Source: Purshia tridentata (taxonomy: Eukaryota > Streptophyta > Magnoliopsida > Rosales > Rosaceae). Taken from it: a DNA stretch of 64,000 nt. Positions 1 through 12,033 of this stretch are shown piece after piece (the first letter of the stretch is position 1; each line of letters starts with the position of its first letter). The stretch covers positions 1 through 64,000 of the forward strand of contig QANT01002310.1 in assembly GCA_003254885.1 (NCBI GenBank), written 5' to 3'. The notes under the pieces are model-generated. The model was not told where the DNA came from. It searched no databases and saw only the letters and a list, made by a program, of their open reading frames with translations. The position numbers were made by a program, and so were the translations under genes.

Positions 1-75
1 GATAGGGGTTTCATACGGAGTCATCTCTCTCACTACCAAACAATCTTTTTGGGCTAAAAATGTGTGTATGTATAA

Positions 76-206
76 GTATATAGGTTTCTTTAAGTGTGAG
101 ATTTCAAAAATAATTTTATTTGTGTGATATCGACAGTTCATATTGTTTAAAATTATATAAAGTAGGCTTATTCGCCCTATTCCACACTTAAAGAAACTTG
201 TATATT
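76..206. mobile_element. Short MITE-like inverted-repeat element
   Basis: An element of about 130 bp with imperfect terminal inverted repeats. Positions 76-102 pair with 179-205; the shared core reads TTTCTTTAAGTGTG on one end and its reverse complement on the other. The outermost bases are TATATA. The ends resemble those of the larger element at 30315-30714, so the two may be one family. No coding capacity. The rest of 1-330 shows nothing else. Confidence 0.6.
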
Positions 207-396
207 TTCATCTATTCTTAATAGAAAATATCAAAATCTATAGAGATTAGAGAACTCCAGTTCATAGAAAATGAAAATAAATAACGAGGATATTTGATTT
301 AGAATATAAACATCAAATGTCTTTTATCTTTTGTCAAATAAAACGTATTATATCACATATTACAACTTTTCAGCAAACAAAACAAATCAACTGAAA

Positions 397-469
397 TGTT
401 GCTGCCCAGGATCGAACTGGGGACTTTTAGTGTGTAAGACTAACGTGATAACCACTACACCACAGCAAC
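397..469 (-). tRNA. tRNA-Val (anticodon UAC)
   Basis: A 73-nt cloverleaf reads on the minus strand from 469 to 397. The 7-bp acceptor stem pairs GTTGCTG with CAGCAAC, followed by discriminator A. The anticodon loop CTTACAC gives anticodon UAC (valine), closed by the TTAGT/ACTAA stem. The T arm is CCCAG-TTCGATC-CTGGG. No intron. The plastid trnV-UAC is split by an intron, so this intronless copy is a nuclear gene. It decodes GUA/GUG valine codons. All helices are intact, so it is probably functional. Confidence 0.93.
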
Positions 470-831
470 AAGTGACAAGTGAGGATGCTAACCCCATTTA
501 TATTTGGCCAGATGATGAATTGGTACATAAATTTCCGTGTGGATATTCAAAGGCACATTACTTGTGTCCGGAAAATGAAAAATACATTATTTTCTTAATT
601 ATTAAACTTAACTCTCGTGGAATTCCTTTTGTTTTATTTTTGGTAAGAAATAGAAACATTACAACACAAAACCCCTTAAGCAATTCGAACCCACGAGATC
701 AAAATTGAAAGCTAAAACACATACATGAAGAGAGAGTGAATCCAAATTTAATCGAACTTTCAGAGTAGCCAAATGAAGCAAAAGCATTTGCCACAAAATT
801 AGTTTCTCTTAAGATATAACAAAATTACAGA

Positions 832-920
832 TGTTAAGTAGTCTAGTTGGAAGGGACATATAATTAACCACAGTGCATTCAAGTTCGATCTCCTCCTCTA
901 ACTTAGAGAAAAAAAGATAT
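832..920 (+). mobile_element. Possible tRNA-derived SINE head
   Basis: TAGTCTAGTTGG (about 839-850) resembles a Pol III box A, and CAAGTTCGATCTCC (about 881-894) resembles box B at suitable spacing, followed by an A-rich tract. No clear tRNA fold or target-site duplication was found, so this is a weak call. Confidence 0.35.
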
Positions 921-1101
921 GACGAAATTGAATATTTTCAAAAGAAGTTGGTTATCTTCGTACAGAAACTACTGGAATATTAATGGTCGCGAAACATGTT
1001 GTTTGTTGAAGGTCAAGATATAAAAATGGTTTTTTAATGCTTTTAGTGCAGGTTAACTTAAAATTTTTATTAAGAGAGGCTCAAATATGCTCATTGGTGG
1101 T

Positions 1102-1552
1102 AGATAAATTTGCACAAATATCACATGAACTTTAAGGCATGTGTGCAATCACCACCCATAAATTTATTTTTTTCAATTTATCACCTAAACTTGCTCCCGA
1201 GTGTTAATCTACCATCTTCATTCATTTTTTTGTTAGATCAACAAAAAAATAGTTCAAAATTTCTCCAGTTACTTTTATATAAATTTAACTTAAATCTTTA
1301 TTTTTTTATTAACAAAAGTATTTCTAAAAAATGTTTCTATGTGAGTTCATTTTTCATTTTTTCATATTTTAGGGAGTATTTATTTTTAAATGTTTTATCA
1401 TGGAAATTGACAATATACCCTTATAAGATGACATAAAATGGATAGAAGTAAAAACTAAAAAAAATGTTTGGGTGGTAAATTAACAAATTTTTTTTCCAAA
1501 TGGTGATTGCACTTGCGTATAAGCTTAAAAATACGATAAATTATTATGTGTG
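1102..1552. mobile_element. MITE-like element with ~90-bp inverted repeats
   Basis: Positions 1102-1190 and 1469-1552 are imperfect reverse complements. The best-kept block is TGTGCAATCACCA against TGGTGATTGCACTT, next to a T-rich tract on each arm. The interior is AT-rich and non-coding. Together with the flanking gene-free DNA it fills most of the space between the tRNA gene and the start of the C3H5-like gene. Family not assigned. Confidence 0.55.
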
Positions 1553-1902
1553 ATCGTAATAATATATGACATGATGATGTGGATATATATTATTACTAGA
1601 AGAAAAATTAATGTATTTAATCGTAATATTATAGTAAGTATAATGACATATTAATTTGTTACTAATCCACTTAAAAAATAATAATGGTAAATGTGTTATA
1701 ATTTTATTGGGTTTTTAATAACAACGTGTTACACGCAATAATTTCTCCAACACTGCGATCACACTAGTCCAAAGCATGTAAATCCGAAACGAGAGTGCAG
1801 GATCAAAACCCATCCCGCTTACCAGAAGAGCGAAGAAGCTAAAGAAGCCTTAGCGGTTTGGACTATAATTTAGGTTGTGTTGTACATTCTCTTTATACGA
1901 GG

Positions 1903-3409
1903 ATGGATGAGATTTCAGAACCAGCAAAAGCCAAAGAAGAAGGAGGAGGAGGAGAAGCTGAGGCTAAAGCGGAGGAGAAAGCGATGATGATGAGCAGGAA
2001 GGAGAAGAGGAAGGCGATGAAGAAGATGAAGAGGAAGCAGACGAGGAAGGAGATTGCGGCTAAACAGCGAGAGGAACAACAGGCGATGCTCAACGATCCT
2101 CAAGAGCTCGTGAAGATGAGGATCATGGAGCAAGAGGAGGCCGAGAGGTCAGAGAGAGAGAGGAAGATGTTTGAGGAGCGAGAGCGAGCGTGGGTCGAAG
2201 CCTTGGAGGTTAAGAAAAAGGAGAAACAAATCGAAGAAGAAGAAGAGGAACGGAGAACCAAAGAAGAAGAACAGTTGTCTCGGAAAGAACAGGTGCTATT
2301 TTTATTTCTTTCGATTTTTAATGAAGTTTATTTACTTTGTTAGTTCGGTTTATTTAATTTGTGTCTGTTTGGTTCCTGAGAATGTGCCTGACATATGATA
2401 AAACCGAGAAACATTATATAATAGGGGAAATGTTGCAAAAACATTGCTTAGGAAGAATAGGATTCCCGAATTTATTAATTTTCATCTTGGTTTTTTGATC
2501 TGCTTGGTTGCTGTGAAAGTGTGGGAAAGTGAGAGTTCACATTGGCTTTCTGGATTCTGATAGTGCTATGCCTTCTGGTGCTGAACTGTTGATTGTGCAT
2601 TCTATTGCATGAACAATTTATTTTATTTTTTGTTAGTTTTCCTTAATTTATTTAATGCATATTGCATAGTTGGAAATCTCGTTTTCTGAGCAGTGGTTCT
2701 TGCAGATGGGCTGTGGCAATAGGCATGGACTTTAATATGTAAACAAAAATAATTTGTTTGTTAAGTGAGGGCTCCTTGATGCTTAGTTAATGTTTGGTCA
2801 GCACTTCTGCTATGTTTGAAGGTGTAAAATAGAAGCATTATCTGCTAGAAGAATCAAGAAACATTGTATAGAATGATATTTAGAGGGGAGGGCAACTACT
2901 CTTAGCATTATGGTTCAAAATGTCTTTTGGATTTGTAATACATTGGGAGGAAATATATTTACTGTCTTAGAAATGGTTTTTCATATTTTCTTGCAATATG
3001 TTGGCAGGTTGAAAATGTGCATGATAGAAATGAGGTTGATGATTGGGAGTATGTAGAAGAAGGGCCTGCTGAAATCATCTGGCTAGGAAATGAAATAATT
3101 GTCAAGAAGAAAAGAGTCAAGGTTCCAAAGAGGAACACAGACCAAAAAAGTAGAAAGGAGGTATGTAACATGAATCTGGAACTTTGGTGAGATATTTTAG
3201 TCTAGATTATTTTATAGTGTACTTTCTTTTCTGGTTTTACCAGAAAGTTTGAATGGTAGAGGTTGTCATTTGTTTCACAGGATTCTGATAGGCCTACATC
3301 AAATCCTCTCCCTCCACAATCCAAAGCTTTTGCATCGTCAATGTCGGCACAGCAGCTGATTGAGAATGTTTCTCAACAAGTACCACATTTTGGAACTGAA
3401 CAGGTTTGC

Positions 3410-3442
<33 letters not shown>

Positions 3443-6400
3443 ATTATTATTCATTTCTGTGTTTATAACTCTTTATATCTCTGCTAATAGTTATCATAAT
3501 TTGACATTGTAATTTTGTTCCTCAGTGAGGATCAGTCTATAATCTTTGAGAAATGTACTTTAATATATATTACAGGATAAAGCTCATTGTCCTTTCCATT
3601 TGAAAACTGGAGCTTGTCGGTTTGGTCAGCGTTGCAGCAGAGTCCATTTCTACCCTGATAAATCATCCACGTTGCTTATCAAGAACATGTACAATGGTCC
3701 TGGCCTTGCTTGGGAGCAGGATGAAGTGCTCGAGGTCTGTTAATGCTGCTATGCCTTCATGTGATTCTTGTATCCTGATAATTACTGTGGGGACCTTCGG
3801 ATCTTTCACTGAATCGATACTTTTTATTTATGTGGTATCAATTGCATAAGTAAGAAAGCAGTTCATAGAGTTTATACTGCAAAAAGGAAAATTTTTTACA
3901 TTTAAGAAGTTTAAGTATTTATTAGTTATAATTACTTTGGGGTACTTCAGATCTTTCACTGAATCCGTGAAACTTTTTATCTATGTGGTATCAAATGCAT
4001 ATCTAAGAAAGCAGTTTGTAGAGTTCATTACTGCAAAAAGGAAACTTTTACATTAAAAAATATAAGTGGTTTTAAGTTCTAATTTGTTGAGTAGGCATAT
4101 CTGTGAAATCGTACCTTGTTGAGCAGGCATACGGATACCTTGTCCACTGTCTTTTGTTTTTAGTGTTTATACCAATAAAATTTCTGTTTCTCACAACAAA
4201 AAAAAACTTTTCTTTCTGTGCTTGTGGTTGTTTTAAAGCGTCAAAGACTATTGTATCATTCTTTTTGAAAAGTTTTGTTTCGTTTGAAGCCTTTGAATTT
4301 GCATTTGATTGCATACCTTGTGTTTTAGTTCAGGAATTTGGTTTAGTTCATTTTTTTTCTTTTCATTTAAAAATTGGTACTCTTCTTTGACTTTATTTAT
4401 CAGAGATTCATTGAAGATTCACTTTGGTGGAGTTTCAGGGTTTCGGCCTTGGGTTGTATTGGAATTAGAGATATTGCTAATAGTGTATCCTTCTTGTTGG
4501 CATTAGAAAGTTATCATATAATGTATCCATTGTTTGCTTAATCTTATTACCATCTATCTCATAAATTTTTATTCCCTGTTTATTTCTTTTTTACACCTAT
4601 ATTTTATATAAAATTTTAAATAACCATGTGTATGTGTTTATGCAAATATCTATAAATGTCTGTATTTGAGTTTACTGTAGTACAAGTTTTCTCCTTAACA
4701 CATGATAGTATGTTGGGCAATATATCTGTACTGGGGTTACTGAAGCTGTCTATCTGATATCAGTTCTTACACCCCACAGTTTGAGATTTTTGGCGGCAAC
4801 TTTTAGAATTACGTGAATGAAATTAGCTCTTCCTTTACTCTAAACTTGTCAAAGGGAAAATAAATGAAAAGACCATCTTAAAAGATACACAGAACCTATT
4901 ATTGAAAACTGGATCGCTTTTGTTTTCCATAATCAGAATGAGAAGAAAGTAAATAGTTTGTTGAAAAATTATGTCATATGTTTTATATTATTAACCATTA
5001 TAATGAACTGGAATCAGTTTCTTGAGAATAAGTTTCTAAACGTTATATTTGGGTCTAATTTTGTGGTGCAACTGCAAATCATGTCATTTTTGGATAAGCT
5101 CGTTTGGTTTGCAGAATTTTTGGTGAGGAAATTAAAATTTTGTGATTATGATGATATTCTTACTGATTTTCTATTTATAACTCTGCTCTTAGACTCTACC
5201 GCATAAGGTAGATCTTGAGTGTCACTGTGCTATATTCTTTTTCCTTCTCAATGCCAAGGCCCTAACCAATTTCATGTGAACTGTAAGTCTCCTTGGCTAT
5301 TCAACTGCCATGTTCTTGGGCTTTGCAGTGGATAAATCAAGTGTAAAATGATGTGATAGATTTTGTTGGTTTACTAAGATTCCCAAAAACATAAGTTATA
5401 AGGATGTGGACCAACAATTTTTTTATACTCTAACATGCCCCTTCACATGTGGATCCCTCTCCTCCATTAGAGCCCAACATGTGGAATACAACTTATATTG
5501 GGAGGATATACTTGCAGGCATTCGAACTCAAGATATCCTGCACTGACACTGTGATAAATATTGTTGGTTTACCACTATTCCTCAAAGCTTAAGCTGTTCG
5601 GATGTGGGCCAACTATTTTTATTCGAACATGCTGCATAAAAGTTTCAGTTAGTCAGTCCCTTGCATTTTTCCATCACCATCACCCATATTGGTGTTTAAT
5701 TTTGGAGTCAATTTTGAGCACATCAACGTAGTTACTGCAGGTTCTTCCATAATTTTATTATTGTTTTTTTAAGCTCTGGATGTAACTGACCTTCCTAAGT
5801 TACTCCTCATGACAAAATTGGTTCTGGGACTGGCCATTTGTCTCTTTCGATGTTAATATATAAGGTGATGAGTATAAATTTTCTTGTTTAATATTGTTTC
5901 TCTCTTTTCAGTGTACTGATGAGGAGGTTGACCGCTGTTATGAAGAATTTTATGAGGATGTGCATACTGAGTTCTTGAAATTTGGAGAAATTATTAATTT
6001 CAAGGTTTCTGACTGCTTCCTTGTGATTACCAGAATATGTCTTCTTTGCATCTTTTATTTTGATTGCCAAATTTGAATTTCTTTCCTTTTTTTTTACAAA
6101 ACTTTTGTTTGGTAATTTCAACCGTTATAACCGTTCAACCTAAAACTGTCCCTAACCTTTTCCAACTAATATGCATAATGTTTGTGCTATATATATTAGA
6201 CTATCTGTAATTACCCTGTGGATCCCTTTTGTAACGAAAAATTAATTCTCTCTCTCTCTCTCTCTGATTTTAAGTTTAAAAAGTAAGACCTGTTTTTTTT
6301 CCAAAAGTACATGGAAAATGGAGTGAAAATTTAGACCTTTGGTTCCTACCTTTGGAGCTTACCTCCATATTCCCTCCACCCAATTTCTCTGATGACATAC

Positions 6401-9400
6401 AAAATGTCTTTGTCAGGTGTGTAGAAATGGTTCATTCCACTTGCGGGGAAATGTGTACATCCACTACAAATCGCTGGATTCAGCTGTGCATGCACATCAA
6501 TCTATCAATGGTCGCTACTTTGCTGGGAAACAGGTATTGCATTTCCTCTGTATTCGAATAAGTGCTTATGGGGATGTGATGAATGAACAGAGACCAAATC
6601 TTTGTCTAACGTTTCAGGGGTACCCCTTTTACTATCTATTAACTGTATACTTGTTATGTGATATTTTCTGAGTACCATTGGCAAAATTTCATTGCTAGTC
6701 GTGCTGGTACATATTTGATAGGGTTTATCATATTGAATGAAAATATAATTTCTAATTGTTTTGCAAGTTCCATATTGCTATTGCATGAAAGGATAAATCA
6801 AACTTTATCTTTGGCATTTCCCTGAAGCCACACATAGTGCATACATTCGTGATAACATTTATTTTCTTGTAGTGCACTTAATGAAATCCTTTTCTAGGCA
6901 TCTATTGGACACGCACACACACAGCTATTGAAACATATAGCGGTCTTGAACAATATTTTAAGTACTGAGGAGACATGCACACACAGCCAGTGTTTTCACG
7001 AGTGTGCTATTTTAAGGAGTTATGCTTAGTGAGGGGTAATATTGTAGTTTTATGCTTTGAAGTACTATTATGTACACAGAGGCCAGCTGCTACTCCGGAG
7101 GGCTCTTCAACTCTTGAACTTTCCTGACTTTGTTACATTTTATAGAACTGTCAGTTTTGGGGGTGGCTTTGTTGATCTTGTTCTGGTTTTTGACAGATAA
7201 GTTGTGAATTTATCAATGTTACCAGATGGAAGGTTGCCATATGTGGGGAATATATGAAGTCCAGGTACAAGGTACAGTCAGTCCCTTCACTTCTCACTTT
7301 TCTATTTGAGCTGTACTCTTTTAGGGTGTTAAACTTGGTTGTGCTTTCGAAATTGAATACAGTTTTGCAGAATTTTGTAGTTTAGTAATAAAATAATATC
7401 CGTCTATTATATATCAATTCTAATCTTAAAGCCTGGTATTCTGTTGATAATCTTTCTTGTTCCATCTTTCAGTCATGTTCCCATGGTACAACTTGCAATT
7501 TTATCCACTGTTTCCGCAATCCTGGTGGAGACTATGAATGGGCTGATAGTGATAGACCACCCCCAAAGTATTGGGTGAAAAAGATGGTCGCTTTATTTGG
7601 TTATTCTGATGCATGCGAGAAACAGATGGTGGAGGAAACTTTTGGATACCTGAGGAACTCTAGCAAGATGTCAATGACAGATTCAGAGAGGTATGCTTTA
7701 CCTTTAGGCTTTTAGCTGTAGGTGTTGAATGTGCTGTCTACTTTTGTGAAACCTAGTTTATGTAGCTATTAGAATATAAAACCAAAGTTGGCCCACATCC
7801 TACCTGCTTAAACTTTTGGAATAGTGGTTAACCAACAAAACTTATCATGGTATTAGATGGAAGATCTTGAGTTCAGATCCCTGCAACTGCAATCTCCCAA
7901 TTTATATTGAATTCCTTGTGTAGTAGACAGAGGCTTACACATGTCCGAAGTGATGGAATATAAAATAATAGTTGGTCCATATTTAACAGCTGAAGCTTTT
8001 GCGAATAGTAATTAACCAACATAGTTTATCAGTAGAATTTCGGGTATTTTCCGCCGAGTATCGTTGTAGATTTCATAATCTACATCTTATGATTCTCTGT
8101 CTCTGTTTTAACTGTCTTCCTTCACATCCTGTTTAATTTTGTTATTTTAAATTTTCACGCTCTAAGCTCAGTGTTAATTTGGTTGGGGAGTAGGGGGTGG
8201 GGTTTAGGGTTTCACATTGGAAAAGGACGAGAAAAGATGGTCTAATGTGCATGCTACAGTTTGTATTCTAGAACTTTATCTTATTCTTATGCATGGGTTT
8301 GTATTGCACATAGAAGTATCATCAGATAATATTGATATCACAAGTACATACAATCAGACATATTTGAGGGAAATATATTTGGTAGAGAGTGGCAGGTGTC
8401 AGTAATGTTACTCTACAACTGTCCTCATTTGGAATTTAATTCATTGTGGATTTTTCTAGTTGATTGAAGTGCCCATTTGTTTATTTGGTTGAAGTTTAGT
8501 TATATATAGAATTGCTAGGGCATAATTTGATGTTTAGGTGTTATATTAATGGAAATTTTTTAAATAGGACACATCCTTTGGGATCAGTCCTATTTCTGGA
8601 TAGGTATTTTGGGTTGCGTTGATGAAGGATATTAATTTATGTTTTGTATCAAAGTGGGACAATCTCTCACTTATGTTACTAACTCCATTCAAATGAGGGA
8701 TAAATTGGTCCATAATAAAAAAAATTTCAATTTTCGATTAAAAAACAATAAAACTAAAAACAAAAAAAAATTTAAATTAAAAAAGATTAAAACTAAAAAA
8801 GATTTAAATTAGAAAAGATTAAAAGCAAAAATAATTTGAAAAATATTAAAACTAATAAAAAAAGAAAAAGAGAGGAGTTGCAGAACCCAGGTCGCACAAC
8901 CCAACCCACGGCAGTAACCGGCGCGACCCCACCCTCCTTTTCTCTCTTCATATCTCACTCTATTCCTCTATTTCTCTCTCTTTCTCTCTCTCTGCTTTCT
9001 GCTTCACCGCCCCAATCCATGTTTCTTTCTGGTGCGCCTCCCCTCCCTACCCTGCCCAACCCACCGGCTGACACCTAGCCAAAACCCAAATCCAACACAT
9101 GCTTGGGATGTTGAGGAAGCAATAAAAATTGCTTAAATTATTTATAAAATCAATGTCATTAGGTCCAATAATATGATGGATAGTAATAATATTAGCAGAT
9201 ATCAGATCTGCTTCATTACCTAGTAATTGTTAATGTTACTTTCACTAGTAACATGCATGCTTCGATGTTGCTGTGCACCTGGAACCCAATCCAACCCAGT
9301 CCCGACATCAACATCCCAATCAAAAACAGTGAGTCCTACGGCCGTTAAATAGGATATGTCTCGGTGGCCTCGGACGACGCCGTTCGGAAGCTTGGAAGAA

Positions 9401-11321
9401 GAGAGATCATCATCATGTTTCAAAGCCGTCATTGGTGGGTCGGGTTGGGTGGGGAGGGGGTGCAATCTGCACCTCTTCTTCTTCTTTTTCCTTTTTTCCT
9501 TATTTCTTGTATTCTTGTTTTTAGTTTTAATCTTTTTAATTTAATTTTTTTAATATGAAATGACAATTTTACCCTTAAAAAAAGTCACATGACTAACACG
9601 TGCTCTTTTTTTAATGGACATCATGACAGAAGTGAGGGATTGTCCCACTTTGATACACAACATAAATTAATGTCCATAAACAACCCCAAATATGTGTCCT
9701 GAAATAGGATTGACCCCAAAGTATGTGTTCTTAATCATCCAACTCCTCTGTATTGTTTGCATTGAATAATAGTATAGCTGTTGAGAAGAGAGTTTGTTTT
9801 CTACGTTAACTTGTGCATTTCTTCCTCTTTTGCTCATAGATAGGTTCTCAAAATGTCCAGATTCATGGCAGGTACCGTTTGCGAAGATCTAGATCTAGAG
9901 AGAGGGATTACTCAAGTTCTATTGGTTCTGGTAGAAGATATGACAATGAGAATTATGTTCTAGAGGGCACATGCCGTCAGAGGCGTACAGGTGATGATAA
10001 ACATCAAGGCACAAATCTTGATGAGGATCCATGTACGAACTTAAAACACTATCATCACAGGAAGAGAAGCAAGTTTGATACTGAATCTGATGGAGAATTG
10101 TTGGATAGGGATGGAGACATGGATAGAGATAAACACCATGGTCGCACAAGAAAAAGCTCAAGGCAACGAAACAGCGACCACAAGAACAAAACCTATGAAA
10201 CTGGATCTGATGGGGATCTGTTGGACAGGGAACAGAACATAGTTACACAGCATGATTGCACCAGGAAAAGCTCAAGCCAACAGCAGAAAGTAGGATTCCT
10301 GGATGATGATGGAGATTACGAAAACAAAAATCGTGAAGTTGACAGAGATTTGTCAGATAGGGAAAAAGACAGAGATGCATACCATGACAACAGGATAAGT
10401 TCAGGACTCAAGTCGAAGGTGGGATATCCAGATAATCATAAGGACAACAAGTTCCAAGTTCGCGATACTGATGGAGAGTGGTCAGACAGCAACAGGAGAG
10501 GTGACAAGGACCGAAGGAGGAAAACCTTAAGACTGAGTAGCAAGGCTTCTAAATTCATAGATCATGGGAATAGAACCAGATCTTGTAGTACTGAATTTAG
10601 TGATGATTATTTGGACAAGGATGCCGAAAGACACTGCAGTCATGCTAGGAAACGATCAAAACACTGGGATGAAGTGTCAGATATTTCAGATGATAATCGA
10701 GTCCCAGCACAAAATTTGAAACATAGAGGAGATGATTTGAGCATAGAAGTAAGGAATGTAGAGTCTCCTGTTAAAAAACCAAGATCAGATGAAAATCATG
10801 ACACCCATGAGCCCAGCAGTTTGGGTCAATATAATGAGAGATGTAGATCACATGATTCTGATTCAAGATGCATCTATGATGTACACATTGGTGAACAGGA
10901 TCGCTGGGAACCTGATAATGGTTCCTGTGAGATATACCATAATTGCAAAAGGGAGGCTGGAAGTTCAGAGAGTACCGAGTCTGGCAGGCCAGGTCGATGT
11001 AGTGGAAGAGAAGAATCAAGTGATTTTGATTCTGAACTGTACTATTATGATAAAATTGGCAGGGAAGATCGTTATGAATCTGAAAAGCTATCTTGTTCAA
11101 AACACTGGAAATCTAGGAGGAAGTCTACAAACAACGATTGGGAGCTTGAAAATGAAAACAGATCACTGGGTAGCATCCAATCAAGTCGTACGAGACGCTC
11201 ATATAGCTTGGAGGAGGAGACAAATTCTTCTGAAGATAACAAAGAATCTGGAAGGAAACGCAAGAAACACCATGTAGTTCATAGATCTGGTGATCACAAA
11301 CGACATCATAAGAAAAACTAA
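1903..11321 (+). CDS. C3H5: U2AF35-related CCCH zinc-finger / RS-domain splicing factor (C3H5-like)
   Basis: Exons: 1903-2292, 3008-3160, 3281-3403, 3576-3734, 5912-6004, 6417-6533, 7197-7271, 7473-7690, 9872-11321; 925 aa. Order: a Lys/Glu-rich helix (about 20-130); first zinc finger C227-x8-C236-x5-C242-x3-H246; a U2AF-homology RRM (about 255-345); second finger C361-x10-C372-x5-C378-x3-H382 followed by [10 protein letters not shown]; then a long Arg/Ser/Asp-rich tail (about 445-925). This order is that of ZRSR2/URP-type proteins, which act in 3' splice-site recognition, notably in minor U12 introns; Arabidopsis C3H5 is the plant member I recognise. I recall the Arabidopsis protein as near 760 aa, so the tail here would be longer. 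The start is the ATG at 1903; the frame is open upstream but has no other ATG. The last acceptor (9871) is the only one of four nearby AGs that keeps the RS frame. The nucleus is the expected location. Confidence 0.88.
3775..4073. repeat. Two-copy tandem duplication, 150-bp period
   Basis: Inside intron 4 of the C3H5-like gene, 3775-3921 is repeated as 3926-4073 at roughly 85 percent identity. Both copies contain ATCTTTCACTGAATC and TACTGCAAAAAGGAAA. It does not reach the exon. Likely a local slippage or recombination event with no clear function. Confidence 0.75.
5363..5636 (-). mobile_element. TRIM-like miniature LTR retroelement relic
   Basis: Two direct repeats of about 75 bp (about 5363-5440 and 5557-5636) flank a short middle. 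On the minus strand the middle begins with a degraded relative of the plant tRNA-Met primer-binding motif that follows 5' LTRs. No coding sequence, as expected for TRIM/SMART elements. Old and degraded. It lies in intron 4 of the C3H5-like gene, reversed relative to the related copy at 7768-8022. Confidence 0.5.
7768..8022 (+). mobile_element. TRIM-like miniature LTR retroelement relic
   Basis: Direct repeats of about 70 bp (about 7768-7840 and 7950-8022) flank a short middle that opens with a primer-binding-like motif (TGGTATTAGA) directly after the first repeat. Same family as 5363-5636 but in the opposite orientation. Non-coding, old and degraded, in intron 8 of the C3H5-like gene. Confidence 0.5.
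8567..9730. mobile_element. Non-autonomous DNA transposon with ~100-bp TIRs (MULE-like)
   Basis: The left arm (8567-8673) and right arm (9630-9730) are reverse complements at roughly 80 percent identity; the best block is ATCAAAGTGGGACAATC against GATTGTCCCACTTTGAT. The interior of about 0.95 kb is unlike the surrounding intron: an AT-rich part (8700-8870), then GC-richer stretches (8880-9080 and 9240-9480). No transposase is visible. Long TIRs and possible acquired sequence suggest a Mutator-like (Pack-MULE style) element, but no clean 9-bp target duplication could be read. It inflates intron 8 of the C3H5-like gene and ends about 140 bp before the last exon. Confidence 0.7.
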
Positions 11322-11966
11322 TCACTAAAGTAGAGGCTCTAAGAATATTTGTATAAAGGCTGTGTCCACAAAGAAGAGTGTAACTTGTTATATTTAGCAC
11401 TTCTCCTAATATGGAAGTTGTGAAACCTTGGATGAGTATTAGCTGAAGAAAGCTGTATTATCTTATTCTCTTCTAACAGGCAGTAATTTCAGTTTGTGTG
11501 TTAAGTTTTAGCATAGCATCTTCAAAAGCTATATATTCCTTTAGCATAGCACCTTCAAAATCTATGTATGGAAATTAGGAATATAGAGGATGGACAAAAT
11601 ATCATCAATTGGATTGAACTTTAATTGCCAAAACTATTGCCCTTACTCATTTTTTGGTGCTCAAAATTTGTTTGCCTAAGCTAAATCATTGTATGATTAT
11701 TAGGATTTAACTTTTCTGCGAAAGGGAGTTTACAGAAAAAGAGAGAGCTCTCTCACACAGAGCAGTGAGCTCCTGTTGCACGGATTAGTGGGTCCCCTCT
11801 CCTCACCTTTTGTTTTGCATTTAATTCTCATAGCAGATCCACATGAGAGAAGTGTCTATGATTATTATATCATGATTTATGAATGCTTCTAAACCATTTT
11901 TTTAGGATCAATCTATAAAATTTTACTATCTAGGAACCTTCTGCCATCTAACCCAAAGTGACAAAA
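11322..11966. other. 3' end of the C3H5-like gene and short spacer
   Basis: The 3' UTR probably covers the first 150-250 bases. A short repeated phrase built on TAGCATAGCA and CTTCAAAA occurs near 11510 and 11542. I see no further gene before the MRP RNA promoter. Confidence 0.5.
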
Positions 11967-12010
11967 ATCCCACATCGGTTATGAGAGGAATTGTCACTAA
12001 CTTTATTAGC
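11967..12010 (+). promoter_or_regulatory. Plant snRNA-type promoter: USE plus TATA element (Pol III spacing)
   Basis: ATCCCACATCG at 11967-11977 matches the plant upstream sequence element RTCCCACATCG of U-snRNA, U3, 7SL and MRP RNA genes. A TATA-like TTTATTAG follows at about 12002-12009. The gap of about 24 bp is the short spacing known to direct RNA polymerase III in plants; Pol II snRNA genes have about 10 bp more. The expected start lies about 25-30 bp downstream, which matches the RNA 5' end inferred at about 12034. Confidence 0.85.
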
Positions 12011-12033
12011 CAAAGTAAGAGGAAAGTGAGCAC

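Noticed and set aside
1110-1436. 108-codon open frame before the C3H5-like gene
   Set aside because: Covers one arm and the interior of an inverted-repeat element; Phe/Tyr/Leu-rich product typical of AT-rich non-coding DNA.
10771-11277. Alternative frames over the RS-rich exon
   Set aside because: Codon-repeat shadows of the Arg/Ser/Asp-rich reading frame that joins correctly to exon 8.
9879-11321. Treating the RS-rich open frame as a separate gene
   Set aside because: It opens on TTG, not ATG, and joins in frame to exon 8 through the acceptor at 9871.
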